From: DUVY01 sp036562755
Lineage (GTDB): Bacteria; Bacillota; Clostridia; Christensenellales; DUVY01
Length of the DNA: 55,537 nucleotides
Assembly (NCBI GenBank): GCA_036562755.1
Contig: DATCJN010000017.1
Span: 1-55,537 of the forward strand
Reading direction: 5' to 3'
Shown: in pieces, positions 15,453-23,882 of the stretch
Position numbering within the stretch: position 1 is the first letter of the stretch
How the letters are laid out: each line of letters starts with the position of its first letter
Program-made: the position numbers and the translations under genes
The notes under the pieces: generated by a model
The model's database searches: none
Told to the model about the DNA's origin: nothing
Seen by the model: the letters and a program-made list of their open reading frames with translations, nothing else

Positions 15453-16619
15453 ATGAAAAAAGGCCGTTGCTGTTTTGCCACTTTAATTATTATAGTGGCG
15501 CTTATCGGGGGGATAATAGCGGGAGGATATTTCGGCGGCAATTATTTGATTAAGAGATATCTTGGCGCTGAAGGCGAACTGTTTAGACTAAACATCAACA
15601 ATTGGGAAGAATTAATCGACTTTTTGACGGGAACAAAAAACTTGCTATCAAGCAAGCCCGAAATAAACGACGCTGACAAACCTAGCGACCAAAACTTAAA
15701 CGCGGCAAAAGAGGAGTTGCAAAGCTCTATAATAGGCTATGACCCGCAATCCGGGATTTTTAACGCTGATGTGGTATTTAAAGCGCCGCTAAAACTTACG
15801 GGCGGACAGCTCGCCGCGTTGATACAGGAACAATTTACAGCTCAACAAGAAGCCCAAATTCATTTTGAAGTAGGGCAGGTAAAACTCGAGGTAGATCCCG
15901 ACACTGAGAGCAGCTGCGTTATCACGATAACTATAAAAATCAAAAAAGAAAATCTAGTCGAACCCTTAAAACAACAGCTGGGTTTGGTGGGCGGAATGAT
16001 TGTCGACAGTTTGTCAGACGTATATATAACCAGCGTTAACAAAATAACGCTTGACGCTCAAAACCCCGGCAAAGTTAAAATAGACGATACTTTTGCGGAT
16101 AGAGATTTATATATCGGCGAAAAAGGCTCTTCTTCAGTCGTAAACGACCAAATATTAAATGTCATCGTTATGCTGTTTGGCGGTCAAGACAAAAACGAAT
16201 TAAACAATCAGTTTAGCAATGTCGTAGTCGACGCGATTAACCAAATCGGCAGCGTATCGTTTGAATACGACCAAGGCGTAAGCTATCTTGTATTTGAGAA
16301 CGCCAATAACAACGACCTAATTTACGAACTTGTAGAATTAGCTGAGCTCGACATCGACGATTACAGCGAGCTTGACGAACAAGACAAAGAAACCTTAACG
16401 GGCATAAAAACAGATATAAATAATCTCTTGAGCGTTTTGGCTTCCGCCGCGTTAGACGAAACGACTACGCCTACCAAGACCGACGCGCAGAGCGCAGTCA
16501 ACGCAGTAAAAACCGAGTTTGAGGCGTTTGCCCAAGCATACGAACTTGACCCTGAAACGATAGATCTAACAGGTTTGCAAACCGCTGTGACCAATTTAAA
16601 AACATTGTTTAATCAGTGA
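15453..16619 (+). CDS. Membrane-anchored extracytoplasmic protein of unknown function
   Basis: The 388-residue protein has a basic start, two cysteines and one hydrophobic segment (about 8-32, Gly-rich at its end). About 350 polar, acidic residues follow. I recognise no domain. The middle (about 85-270) alternates strand-like and helical stretches, and the C-terminal 100 residues are likely helical and Asp/Glu/Thr-rich. Absence of a signal-peptidase site suggests it stays anchored by its N-terminus with the bulk outside. AGGAG is 8 nt before the ATG and TATACT (15419-15424) is a plausible -10. It is monocistronic, closed by a strong terminator. Confidence 0.6.
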   Translation: MKKGRCCFATLIIIVALIGGIIAGGYFGGNYLIKRYLGAEGELFRLNINNWEELIDFLTGTKNLLSSKPEINDADKPSDQNLNAAKEELQSSIIGYDPQSGIFNADVVFKAPLKLTGGQLAALIQEQFTAQQEAQIHFEVGQVKLEVDPDTESSCVITITIKIKKENLVEPLKQQLGLVGGMIVDSLSDVYITSVNKITLDAQNPGKVKIDDTFADRDLYIGEKGSSSVVNDQILNVIVMLFGGQDKNELNNQFSNVVVDAINQIGSVSFEYDQGVSYLVFENANNNDLIYELVELAELDIDDYSELDEQDKETLTGIKTDINNLLSVLASAALDETTTPTKTDAQSAVNAVKTEFEAFAQAYELDPETIDLTGLQTAVTNLKTLFNQ

Positions 16620-16657
16620 GTACTTCTAACCCTCAAAACACATAAAATCAATCACCT

Positions 16658-16692
16658 GTAAAAACCGCTAAATTTTATTTAGCGGTTTTTAC
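16658..16692. terminator. Terminator after the anchored unknown protein
   Basis: A 15-bp perfect stem, GTAAAAACCGCTAAA (16658-16672) and its complement (16678-16692), with a T5 stretch inside the 3' arm. It could act in both directions. Confidence 0.75.
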
Positions 16693-16782
16693 ATTAACCC
16701 AAAAAGTAATAATCAATTCGTCCCGGCTCATAAAATATTAAACAGCCTTTAATAAAGGGCAAAAAAATTTTGGGACGGTCCA

Positions 16783-18279
16783 ATGAAAAGGTCGGATATA
16801 TTTTTCAAAAAAATCGCGCTTATTTTAGTAATCTTGCTCGCCTTTATGGCTTCGGCGTGCCGAACAGAAGTCCAAAGGGCAGCCAAAAGCCTTTCAACCT
16901 ACACGATAAAGGCTACATACGACGAATTTAATCATACGGTTACAGCAACCCAAAAAATAAAATATATCAACAACTATGACGTTCCTCTAAAAGAGCTTAA
17001 GCTTCATTTATACCCCAACGCCTTTAGAGAGGGCGCAAAAATCAAGCCCGTTCACGAAGAGGATTTTGAAACAGCGTATCCTAACGGCGCGTCTTTTGGG
17101 GATATTATTATAAATGATGTATTTGTGGCGGGCAAAAAGGCCGAGTTTAACATAGGCGGCGAAGACCGAAATGTTTTGACTATCAAATTTCCCGCCGCTT
17201 TATACCCAAGCGCGAGTTTTACCATAGAGTTTAATTTTATACTCAGACTCGCCAACACGCCTCATAGATTAGGCTGGACTGATAAATGCGTAAACTTGGG
17301 TAATTGGTTTCCTATAGCGTGCGTTTATGAAGACGGCGGATTTGCGACATACGCATACTATCCTAACGGCGATCCTTTTTATTCCGAGTCGGCTAATTTT
17401 TATGTTGAATTGACTTTGAGCAGCGACTTTTTTGTGGCGGCCACAGGCAGAAACACGGGCACAAAGCTTCAAGGCAAGACCAAGACCTTAAACTTTGAGG
17501 CGCTGGCAGTTAGAGATTTTGCCTTTGTTTTGAGCAAAGAGTTTTCTTCCATAAGCGCGACTGCGGAGAATGTCGTGGTTACATATTTTTATTACGATGA
17601 CTCAAACCCCGAAATTTACCTAAAAGCAGCAATCGACGCCGTCAATACTTATTCAAAACTGTTCGGACAATATCCTTATCCGCATCTTAATGTTGTCAAA
17701 ACGCCCTTTCTCTACGGGGGTATGGAATATCCTTGCCTAATTTATATTTCGGATAAGATCACAAAACAAGAAGCTTTCATAGAAGTAATAGCCCACGAGG
17801 TAGCGCATCAATGGTGGTACGGCCTGGTAGGCAACGATCAAGTAAAATACGCTTGGATGGACGAGGGCTTGACGGAATATATAACTGCGGTATTTTATGA
17901 AAAAAATCCTTCATACAACCAAGACATTTCTACCAGGATAATGAACGCTTTGCAGTCTTATCTTGTCTATGTGGAAATGCATAAGAATGTCCACGGCGAA
18001 GTGGATACCAGCATGAACCGCCCTACCTATGCATACAAGACCGAGCACGAATATGTATATATGACCTATATTAAGGGCGAGCTGATGTTTTATAATATAC
18101 GCAACATAATAGGCGACAAAGCGTTCTTTGATTCGCTGAAAAAATATTTTGACCGCCATAAATTTAAAATTGCCCAACCCAAAGATTTAATAGGCGCTTT
18201 CGAGGACGCGAGCAAAAAGGATTTGGAGGGCATCTTCAACGCTTGGCTTGAAGGCAAGGTATATTTGGGTGACTGGTAG
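16783..18279 (+). CDS. M1-type zinc metallopeptidase lipoprotein
   Basis: The 498-residue protein begins with a lipoprotein signal (lipobox ASAC, Cys26), so it should be tethered to the outer face of the membrane. The gluzincin zinc site HEVAHQWWYG (about 337-346) is followed 18 residues on by the Glu ligand in WMDEGLTEY. GGMEYP (about 316) occupies the place of the GxMEN exopeptidase motif of M1 aminopeptidases. The N-terminal beta domain has the M1-like LKELKLHLYPNAF region. The protein ends after the catalytic domain, without the long helical C-terminal domain of PepN. Likely role: peptide turnover at the cell surface. No good Shine-Dalgarno; GGGACGG is 8 nt upstream. Confidence 0.85.
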   Translation: MKRSDIFFKKIALILVILLAFMASACRTEVQRAAKSLSTYTIKATYDEFNHTVTATQKIKYINNYDVPLKELKLHLYPNAFREGAKIKPVHEEDFETAYPNGASFGDIIINDVFVAGKKAEFNIGGEDRNVLTIKFPAALYPSASFTIEFNFILRLANTPHRLGWTDKCVNLGNWFPIACVYEDGGFATYAYYPNGDPFYSESANFYVELTLSSDFFVAATGRNTGTKLQGKTKTLNFEALAVRDFAFVLSKEFSSISATAENVVVTYFYYDDSNPEIYLKAAIDAVNTYSKLFGQYPYPHLNVVKTPFLYGGMEYPCLIYISDKITKQEAFIEVIAHEVAHQWWYGLVGNDQVKYAWMDEGLTEYITAVFYEKNPSYNQDISTRIMNALQSYLVYVEMHKNVHGEVDTSMNRPTYAYKTEHEYVYMTYIKGELMFYNIRNIIGDKAFFDSLKKYFDRHKFKIAQPKDLIGAFEDASKKDLEGIFNAWLEGKVYLGDW

Positions 18280-18405
18280 TATCATTTAGAGATAAAAGTC
18301 AATAATTATAGCGTCTATAATCGACAAAGACCAAAGTTTTTTTACCCGCGCGAGAGTTATAATATTATGCGCTTACCTTAAGATTAAAAAAGCAAAAGTA
18401 AAAAT

Positions 18406-19704
18406 ATGGAAATAGACGTTATAAATAAAGAAGACTTTGTAAATAACGGTATTGCCCTAGACGGCCACTCTGTTAAAGATTTAATAGTAGCCCAAAATCC
18501 AATTGAGCGTTTTTGCGGCTCTGTATCAAAAAACATAGGGCAGAATTTAAAGATACTATTTATATACAGCCAAGAGTTTGCTAAAGTTACCCAAGATTTA
18601 AAGGCGCGTTTTGAGGATGAAGGTTTTTTTGGAGCGGAATATATAATAGAAGACAAAAGGGTGGAGCTGGTTACCGCCCGAAAAATCGCGTCCAATAAAC
18701 AAGACGATATAAGGTTATTAATAGCGATAGGCGGAGGGCTTATAGCGGAAACGGCCAAAATAGCAAGCCTTTTGTGCGGCCTTCCGCTTGCTGTTTATTA
18801 TACCGTTCCCGAATGCGATGGGGCGTTGAACTGCTATTCCCACGCTTACCATAATAATATAAAGGAAATATACAAATCCGCTTATCCTTCTATTGTTTGC
18901 GTGGATTTAGACCGGGTTTACCAATGTCCGCAAAATTATATCGGCGCGGGGTTGGGCATAATTGCCTCAAAATATCCGGCTTTGTTTGATTGGTATTTTT
19001 CGCATATATTTAATTTAAAAGAATTTGATTATAAGGTAAGCGAAGACTTATTTAAGGTCCTGGAAAATTTCTTGCAAAAATCCCAAGATTTGATAAAAAA
19101 AGACAAAACAGCGTACTTGGATTTAGTTTTAACGCAGCTTAAAATATCTGCTTTGGTCAAATCTATCGCTCTTTTAGGCGGCGGCGAGACGGGCGCGCTT
19201 AATGTTTTGGAAATGTTTTTTCATAAAGAAAACCGGCCGATCAGGACTAGAGGCGAAAATTTATTTTTATCCTCAAAAATCATTTTGCGCGCTTACAAAG
19301 CTTGGCTAAATAAACTAAAACTTTCCGAAGGATATTTTTACATGCCCGATAATTCTTTAAGAGTGGAAAAGCTGACCGATTATTTGGGACTGGGTGAACT
19401 TGAGGCTTTAAATAGGATAAAGACTTTGGACGATTACGAACAATGGGAAATAATGCAATATAAATGGTCTGAATACAACCAGGAATTAAATCAAAAAATT
19501 AACCAATATTGCGACTGTTTTGAAAAATACGAGCGGATTTTTAAGCGCGTTTACGATGACGCTGGATTTTGGACAACCAAATATTTGACAGAATCCGACA
19601 TTATGCTTATGATTGGATTAGCGCCCGACGCGATAAGAAATTTTACGTTAATATCTTTTATAAAATTCACAGGGCAATTGGATAAATATTTGGAAGGAGT
19701 CTAA
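18406..19704 (+). CDS. AraM-like (sn-glycerol-1-phosphate dehydrogenase family) protein, metal site degenerate
   Basis: The 432-residue protein matches the Fe-dependent alcohol dehydrogenase/G1P dehydrogenase fold. There is an N-terminal nucleotide domain with LLIAIGGGLIAETAKIAS (about 105-122, the usual GGGxxxDxxK region). Next comes VPECDG (about 140), where the family has an APSxDG metal Asp. The two later metal-binding histidines of AraM (GGEH and the HG motif) align with GETGALN and RTRGEN, so both appear lost. It may therefore be a non-catalytic paralogue or bind something else. A weak -10 TATAAT (18358-18363) precedes it. The next gene is a NagD/AraL-type phosphatase 10 bp downstream, the same pairing as araL-araM in Bacillus. 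Confidence 0.7.
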   Translation: MEIDVINKEDFVNNGIALDGHSVKDLIVAQNPIERFCGSVSKNIGQNLKILFIYSQEFAKVTQDLKARFEDEGFFGAEYIIEDKRVELVTARKIASNKQDDIRLLIAIGGGLIAETAKIASLLCGLPLAVYYTVPECDGALNCYSHAYHNNIKEIYKSAYPSIVCVDLDRVYQCPQNYIGAGLGIIASKYPALFDWYFSHIFNLKEFDYKVSEDLFKVLENFLQKSQDLIKKDKTAYLDLVLTQLKISALVKSIALLGGGETGALNVLEMFFHKENRPIRTRGENLFLSSKIILRAYKAWLNKLKLSEGYFYMPDNSLRVEKLTDYLGLGELEALNRIKTLDDYEQWEIMQYKWSEYNQELNQKINQYCDCFEKYERIFKRVYDDAGFWTTKYLTESDIMLMIGLAPDAIRNFTLISFIKFTGQLDKYLEGV

Positions 19705-19714
19705 AACCTTTTTT

Positions 19715-20500
19715 ATGGACCAAAGATTAAAACAGGCCGAGCTGTTTTTGCTGGATATGGACGGAACTATTTACCTAGAGGATAAAGCGCTGGACGGCGC
19801 GGTCGAGGCTATAAAAAAACTAAAAAGCCAAAATAAAAAAATATGCTATCTAACCAACAACAGCTCTAAAAGCGCGGAACAATATCTAATAAAACTAAAA
19901 AACCTAGGCTTTGACGCCCGGCTGGAAGAAATATTAACAAGCGGAATAGTAGCGGCGGATTACATATCCAGATTTTATAAAAACAAATCCATATATCTAT
20001 TTGGCACGGACGAGCTAAAAAAAGAGTTTTTGGCTAATGGACTAAATTTAACCGAAGACAATCCCGATTTGGTAGTAATAGGTTTTCACACCAAGATGAC
20101 ATACGCGGAACTAGATTTAGCTTGCAAATTTATTCGACAGGGCAAGACATTTTTTGCCACGCACCCGGATAAAAACTGCCCCGCCCGCGACGGCTTTATG
20201 CCGGACGTGGGTTCGTTTTTGAGCCTTATTTATACAAGCACGGGCAGACGCCCTTCCAAGATATTCGGCAAGCCTTATAAATATATGGTAAACTACCTAA
20301 ACAAAAAATATTCCGCGACTCCATCAAAAATCGCTATGGTCGGCGACAGGCTCAGCACGGACATAAAATTCGCCAATAAATTTGGAATGATAAGCGTCTT
20401 AGTGTTAAGCGGCGAAACCGATGAAGAGATGTTGGCAAATTCTTCAATTAAGCCCGCTTTGGTTTTTGATTCCATAAAACAAATGGCAGACATGTTATAA
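19715..20500 (+). CDS. HAD superfamily IIA phosphatase (NagD/AraL type)
   Basis: In 261 residues the four HAD motifs are visible. Motif I is DMDGT (about 15-19, nucleophile and acid Asp), motif II is LTNNSS (about 47-52), the motif III Lys is in GKPYKYM (about 188-194), and motif IV is GDRLSTDIKFA (about 210-220). The cap is the C2A type of sugar-phosphate or nitrophenyl phosphatases. B. subtilis AraL is a promiscuous sugar phosphatase of this group. The gene follows the AraM-like gene by 10 bp. The only good Shine-Dalgarno, GGAAGGAG, lies at the end of that gene about 15 nt upstream, which suggests coupled translation. Confidence 0.88.
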   Translation: MDQRLKQAELFLLDMDGTIYLEDKALDGAVEAIKKLKSQNKKICYLTNNSSKSAEQYLIKLKNLGFDARLEEILTSGIVAADYISRFYKNKSIYLFGTDELKKEFLANGLNLTEDNPDLVVIGFHTKMTYAELDLACKFIRQGKTFFATHPDKNCPARDGFMPDVGSFLSLIYTSTGRRPSKIFGKPYKYMVNYLNKKYSATPSKIAMVGDRLSTDIKFANKFGMISVLVLSGETDEEMLANSSIKPALVFDSIKQMADML

Positions 20501-20570
20501 ATAATAATTAGGTCATGTTAAAATATAAATAGAGATATTTTTCCATACCATAACCCCATAAATCATAATA

Positions 20571-20599
20571 TTGACATTATTTAACTTGCAAATTATAAT
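20571..20599 (+). promoter_or_regulatory. Consensus promoter of tRNA-Arg(CCG)
   Basis: TTGACA (20571-20576), 17-bp spacer, TATAAT (20594-20599): a perfect sigma-A type promoter 22 bp before the tRNA. Confidence 0.9.
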
Positions 20600-20621
20600 A
20601 AAATACCAATTAAATATATTT

Positions 20622-20698
20622 GCACCCGTAGTTCAGCTGGATAGAATGCTTGTTTCCGATGCAAGAGGTCAGGGGTTCGAATCCCTTCGGGTGCGCCA
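20622..20698 (+). tRNA. tRNA-Arg (anticodon CCG)
   Basis: Acceptor GCACCCG/CGGGTGC; anticodon stem CTTGT/GCAAG with loop TTCCGAT (anticodon CCG, reads CGG); T arm AGGGG-TTCGAAT-CCCTT; encoded CCA. Confidence 0.93.
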
Positions 20699-20710
20699 TA
20701 ACGCTTAAAG

Positions 20711-20740
20711 AACGCTTATAGCAGCTCATAAGCGTTTTTT
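20711..20740 (+). terminator. Terminator of tRNA-Arg(CCG)
   Basis: AACGCTTAT (20711-20719) / ATAAGCGTT (20728-20736), then T-run. Confidence 0.85.
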
Positions 20741-20785
20741 ATATATAGTATTAAAAATTGTGATGATGCACGAATATTTTTTTGA

Positions 20786-20960
20786 TTGCCATAATAACAA
20801 TTATATGGTATAAATTTTAGGGTTTGATAATGATTAATCTTTTTTGATAAAGATTTGCATTTTTGACAACAGATTAACATATTTGAGCGCCTGAACAAAG
20901 GTTTAATTAGACTTTTTACAAGAAATATGTTTGACATCTATATTTGATAAAAGTTATTAT
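20786..20960 (+). promoter_or_regulatory. Tandem promoters in the long AT-rich gap before the exported-protein gene
   Basis: The 346-bp gap after tRNA-Arg(CCG) contains two promoter-like pairs. One is TTGCCA (20786-20791), 17 bp, TATAAA (20809-20814). The other is TTGACA (20931-20936), 18 bp, TATTAT (20955-20960). The second would give an 80-nt leader for the gene at 21045. I see no convincing coding frame between them. Confidence 0.5.
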
Positions 20961-21044
20961 GTTAAAGGCGTTTGGGGAACTTTTAAAATTGTAATATCTA
21001 ATATTAAATAGATTTATATAAAAAGGAAGGAGATTTTAGAATTT

Positions 21045-21656
21045 ATGAGATTGGGAAAGAAATTAAGAATAGCGACAATTTTAATGTCGATGGCTATGGC
21101 GGCTACAACCTTAATATTCGCCACATTCGCGATCACTCAAAACAGCGCGGACGCTGATTACGACGGCGTTTTGAAGATTATCGGCAACGCGGACATTGAT
21201 GTAGAAATTAAGTTTATCGAAGTTAAATCAGGTAAAGTTTTATATACAATCACCGCCGATGAAAAAGGCATCGTGGAAAAGAAAGACGGCGTTACCGTCA
21301 AAGAAGTAAAAGAAGTTGCGGAATTAACTACATACGCTATCGTTACAAAACCCGAATTAAATCTTGGCGACGATTATAAATTTGCGATTACAATTAAAAA
21401 CCGCAATGTAAGCGGCGGCGGAACAGGCTTTGCTGTTGCTAAGATCGGCGATGTAAGCTTTGTCCCTGCTGAAGGCTTTAGCAACTATTTCAACACTGTT
21501 AATCCTCCCATTAACGAAGAAAATAACAAATTGAACCCCGGTCAAGAGCTTCAATTAGAAATATATCTAAGCACAAAGAGCGATGCGGTATTGGAAAGCG
21601 GCGAAATCGAATTTTCTTACACGCTTAATATTGAAGCTAACAAGGTTACCGCATAA
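21045..21656 (+). CDS. Exported protein with SipW-like signal region (possible matrix/surface subunit)
   Basis: The 203-residue protein has a basic start and a hydrophobic segment (about 8-30), then ATFAITQNSADADYDG. This recalls SipW-type signal peptides of TasA/camelysin-like proteins. The mature part, rich in Lys, Glu and Asn, alternates short strand-like runs (VDVEIKFIE, FAITIKNRNVS, LQLEIYLST, EIEFSYTLNIEA), consistent with one beta-sandwich. Assignment to the TasA family is not firm. The N-terminus resembles that of the next gene: a Phe-x-Thr-Phe-Ala core, then Asp-Ala and Gly. Both are probably processed the same way. AAGGAG lies 12 nt before the ATG, a long spacing. Confidence 0.55.
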   Translation: MRLGKKLRIATILMSMAMAATTLIFATFAITQNSADADYDGVLKIIGNADIDVEIKFIEVKSGKVLYTITADEKGIVEKKDGVTVKEVKEVAELTTYAIVTKPELNLGDDYKFAITIKNRNVSGGGTGFAVAKIGDVSFVPAEGFSNYFNTVNPPINEENNKLNPGQELQLEIYLSTKSDAVLESGEIEFSYTLNIEANKVTA

Positions 21657-21702
21657 TCTTAACCAATTTCATTAAATAACCCTAATAAAACTAGTCTATA
21701 TG

Positions 21703-21733
21703 CAGCCGGATAAATGTAAAATTTATTCGGCTG
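21703..21733 (+). promoter_or_regulatory. 13-bp hairpin ending 12 nt before the GLUG-protein start codon
   Basis: CAGCCGGATAAAT (21703-21715) pairs with 21721-21733 (one G-U) around loop GTAAA. It is followed by TTGTGGTAAATT and not a U-run, so it is a poor terminator. It sits where the ribosome binding site of the next gene should be, so an RNA-level control of that gene is possible. Confidence 0.45.
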
Positions 21734-21745
21734 TTGTGGTAAATT

Positions 21746-23407
21746 ATGAACAAAAATCTTATCATAAGATGTTGTATAATTTTATTTAGCGTCGTTATAT
21801 TAGGGCTAGTCAGTTTTACGACCTTCGCCCTAACAAACGATAATTTTGACGCGCTTTTGGGCGGGTTGTTTAATGTCATTTCTTCGGATATTAAAAGGCC
21901 CGAAATGCCTAACAGAACGACCATAATAATTACCAAGGATTCAACAGACATTGTCATTCAATCAGGCTATAATTACATATTCAAGGGCAGTCACGATTGG
22001 GGCTCAAAGAATAATCCCATAGATTTAAATAAATACGCTATCATAAAAGGCGCTTCAAATAAACCTTTGGACGCATATATAGACGGCCGAGGATATTATT
22101 TTAAATTGGACCTAAACCGTCAACAAGCCGCGGACGGATATTTGGGCGTCTTTTCAGGCGCAATAGTAGATTTTAATTTATATCAAGGCAATATAGAACA
22201 TTCTCCCGAAACGGCGCTCTTTGCCTCGACCTTAACTAAGGAAGGCGTAATTTATAATTGTTCTAATTATATCAATCTGTCTTCTTACGAAGGCGTTTGC
22301 GCCGGTTTTGTCAAGAACGCCGAAGGGCTCATATCCAAAAGCGTAAATTATGGAAAAGTCGAGGCTAACGGCTATGCTGCCGCTTTTGCCTATAGCGTAA
22401 AAGGCAGATTAGTAAACTGCGAAAACTACGGAGTAGTTGAATCTAAAAACGAGCAAGCAGCCGGAATAGCATGGGCTGTTCAAGGCTCGTTAAACAATTG
22501 CCTAAACTTTGGCAGCGTTTTGGGCAATAAGGCCGCGGCCGGAATAGCCGTAAGAGCTGAAGGCGCGATCCTTCTTAATTGTAAAAACGGTTTTGAAAAC
22601 GATAAAAATAAAATATTAATTAGAGCAAGCTCAGGTCCTGCGGTAGGCATTATTTACGAAGCGTTTAATAAGAGTTTAATATCTAATTGCGCCAATTTTG
22701 CTAATATCGACGGTTCAGGCGCTTTCGGCATAGGTTACAACATATACGGCGATATTATCGATACAAAAAACCACGGCAATATGTCAAGTTATCAGACGTG
22801 CGCGGGTATAGCCAATAATGTTCAAGGCGCTCTATCCAAAGTATATAATTACGGAAACATAACAACGCAAAACTCAAGGGCTTCGGGACTTGTGCACAGC
22901 CTAACAGGAAACATCAACGATTCCCACAACCTAGGGCAAGTGCAGACCAGCGATGGAAGCGCAGCAGGTTTGGTCTATCAAATTCAAGGCAATATTATAG
23001 ATAGCACAAATAACGGCATAATCAAAAAAACGGGTTGGAGTTCAGAATATGTCGCAGGACTTGCGGGCATCGCCGAAGGCAAGATTGAAAACAGCAAAAA
23101 CAAGGGAAAAATCACCATAGACAATAACGCTCAATATATCGGCGGTATTGCTGCGGTTATGAAAGGCCAGATAATTAACTGCAACAGCGAAAGCGAAATT
23201 GCCCAAAACAACGAGCACCAATTTATAACGGTAGGCGGTATTGCTGCGGTGTTGGAAAACATTCAAGGCGCTTTAATTAAAGACAGCAGGTTCTTCGGAG
23301 GATTTAATATAAAATCGCGTTCGGCAAATAAACATTATATAGCTTGCATTTATCCGACGGGAACAATTGTCAATTGCGCGGGCATGGGACAAATTTACAA
23401 CTTGTAA
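21746..23407 (+). CDS. Exported GLUG-repeat beta-solenoid protein
   Basis: The 553-residue protein has an N-terminal hydrophobic segment (about 5-28) ending in SFTTFALTNDNFDALLG, similar to the preceding gene. From about residue 140 to 545 come around 14 repeats of 23-35 residues. The pattern is NCxNYGxVxxxxxxAAGIAxxVxGxLxN, the GLUG-type unit seen in M26 proteases and surface adhesins, predicted to stack as a right-handed beta-solenoid. No catalytic domain, LPxTG or C-terminal membrane segment is present, so it is probably secreted or bound non-covalently. A role in adhesion or matrix is inference. No clear Shine-Dalgarno. Confidence 0.7.
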   Translation: MNKNLIIRCCIILFSVVILGLVSFTTFALTNDNFDALLGGLFNVISSDIKRPEMPNRTTIIITKDSTDIVIQSGYNYIFKGSHDWGSKNNPIDLNKYAIIKGASNKPLDAYIDGRGYYFKLDLNRQQAADGYLGVFSGAIVDFNLYQGNIEHSPETALFASTLTKEGVIYNCSNYINLSSYEGVCAGFVKNAEGLISKSVNYGKVEANGYAAAFAYSVKGRLVNCENYGVVESKNEQAAGIAWAVQGSLNNCLNFGSVLGNKAAAGIAVRAEGAILLNCKNGFENDKNKILIRASSGPAVGIIYEAFNKSLISNCANFANIDGSGAFGIGYNIYGDIIDTKNHGNMSSYQTCAGIANNVQGALSKVYNYGNITTQNSRASGLVHSLTGNINDSHNLGQVQTSDGSAAGLVYQIQGNIIDSTNNGIIKKTGWSSEYVAGLAGIAEGKIENSKNKGKITIDNNAQYIGGIAAVMKGQIINCNSESEIAQNNEHQFITVGGIAAVLENIQGALIKDSRFFGGFNIKSRSANKHYIACIYPTGTIVNCAGMGQIYNL

Positions 23408-23430
23408 TCTCTGTATAATATGGATATATT

Positions 23431-23463
23431 AAAAAACCGCATTTTTTTAAATGCGGTTTTTTT
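23431..23463. terminator. Bidirectional terminator between GLUG protein and the small Cys-rich gene
   Basis: AAAAAACCGCATTT (23431-23444) and its complement (23449-23462) with T- and A-runs at both ends. It overlaps the stop codon of the minus-strand gene. Confidence 0.88.
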
Positions 23464-23734
23464 AATTATTTCTGCAATTCATATTTCGCCGCGCGCAGTT
23501 AAAATCCGAAACTCCCGCAATATCTCCATTATTGTTCCTATGATGGCAGAAAGAGTCGCCGCTTAAAGCGAACAAAATCAGCATAAGTATTATCAAGTCG
23601 TTTATATTGCAAAACCTGTTTTCGTCCGCAATGTCGCCGTCAAAGCCGTCAGAGTCGCGATTGCAGCAGGTGTTTTGGTTGGCTAAAAACAGCACCATAA
23701 GCAACAAAATAAAGATATCTTGCGAATCGGCCAT
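23462..23734 (-). CDS. Small Cys-rich protein with two hydrophobic segments (possible spore-surface protein)
   Basis: The 90-residue product is a visible duplication. One half reads DIFILLLMVLFLANQ-N-CCNRDSDG, the other DLIILMLILFALSGDSFCHHRNN. Each half is a short hydrophobic stretch followed by a Cys/Asp/Asn/Arg-rich loop, and an Asn/Cys/Arg-rich tail ends the protein. Small hydrophobic proteins with CN-rich loops occur among sporulation proteins of Firmicutes, which is my best guess; no family is recognised with confidence. AGAGGAA lies about 7 nt before the ATG, and CATAAAAAAG upstream could be a mother-cell sigma -10, but this is weak. Confidence 0.5.
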   Translation of the reverse strand: MADSQDIFILLLMVLFLANQNTCCNRDSDGFDGDIADENRFCNINDLIILMLILFALSGDSFCHHRNNNGDIAGVSDFNCARRNMNCRNN

Positions 23735-23882
23735 AAAAATTCCTCTTTTTTATGAAAATAAACTCTTTTTTAGACAAAATTAGTCCTTTGACATCCTTAA
23801 AAGGCGATAAATTGGGTTATATAATATGTATATAAATAGGCAAATAAAATATGCATTAAATTTTTTTAGCGGGAGATAGAAC

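Noticed and set aside
20716..20937. 73-codon minus-strand open frame in the gap after tRNA-Arg(CCG)
   Set aside because: It overlaps the tRNA terminator, is AT-rich, has no Shine-Dalgarno and its product resembles no protein; the plus-strand promoters explain the gap better.
21900..23400. Regular spaced DNA repeats that might suggest a CRISPR-like array
   Set aside because: They are degenerate protein-level GLUG repeats; the DNA units differ in length and sequence and there are no cas genes.
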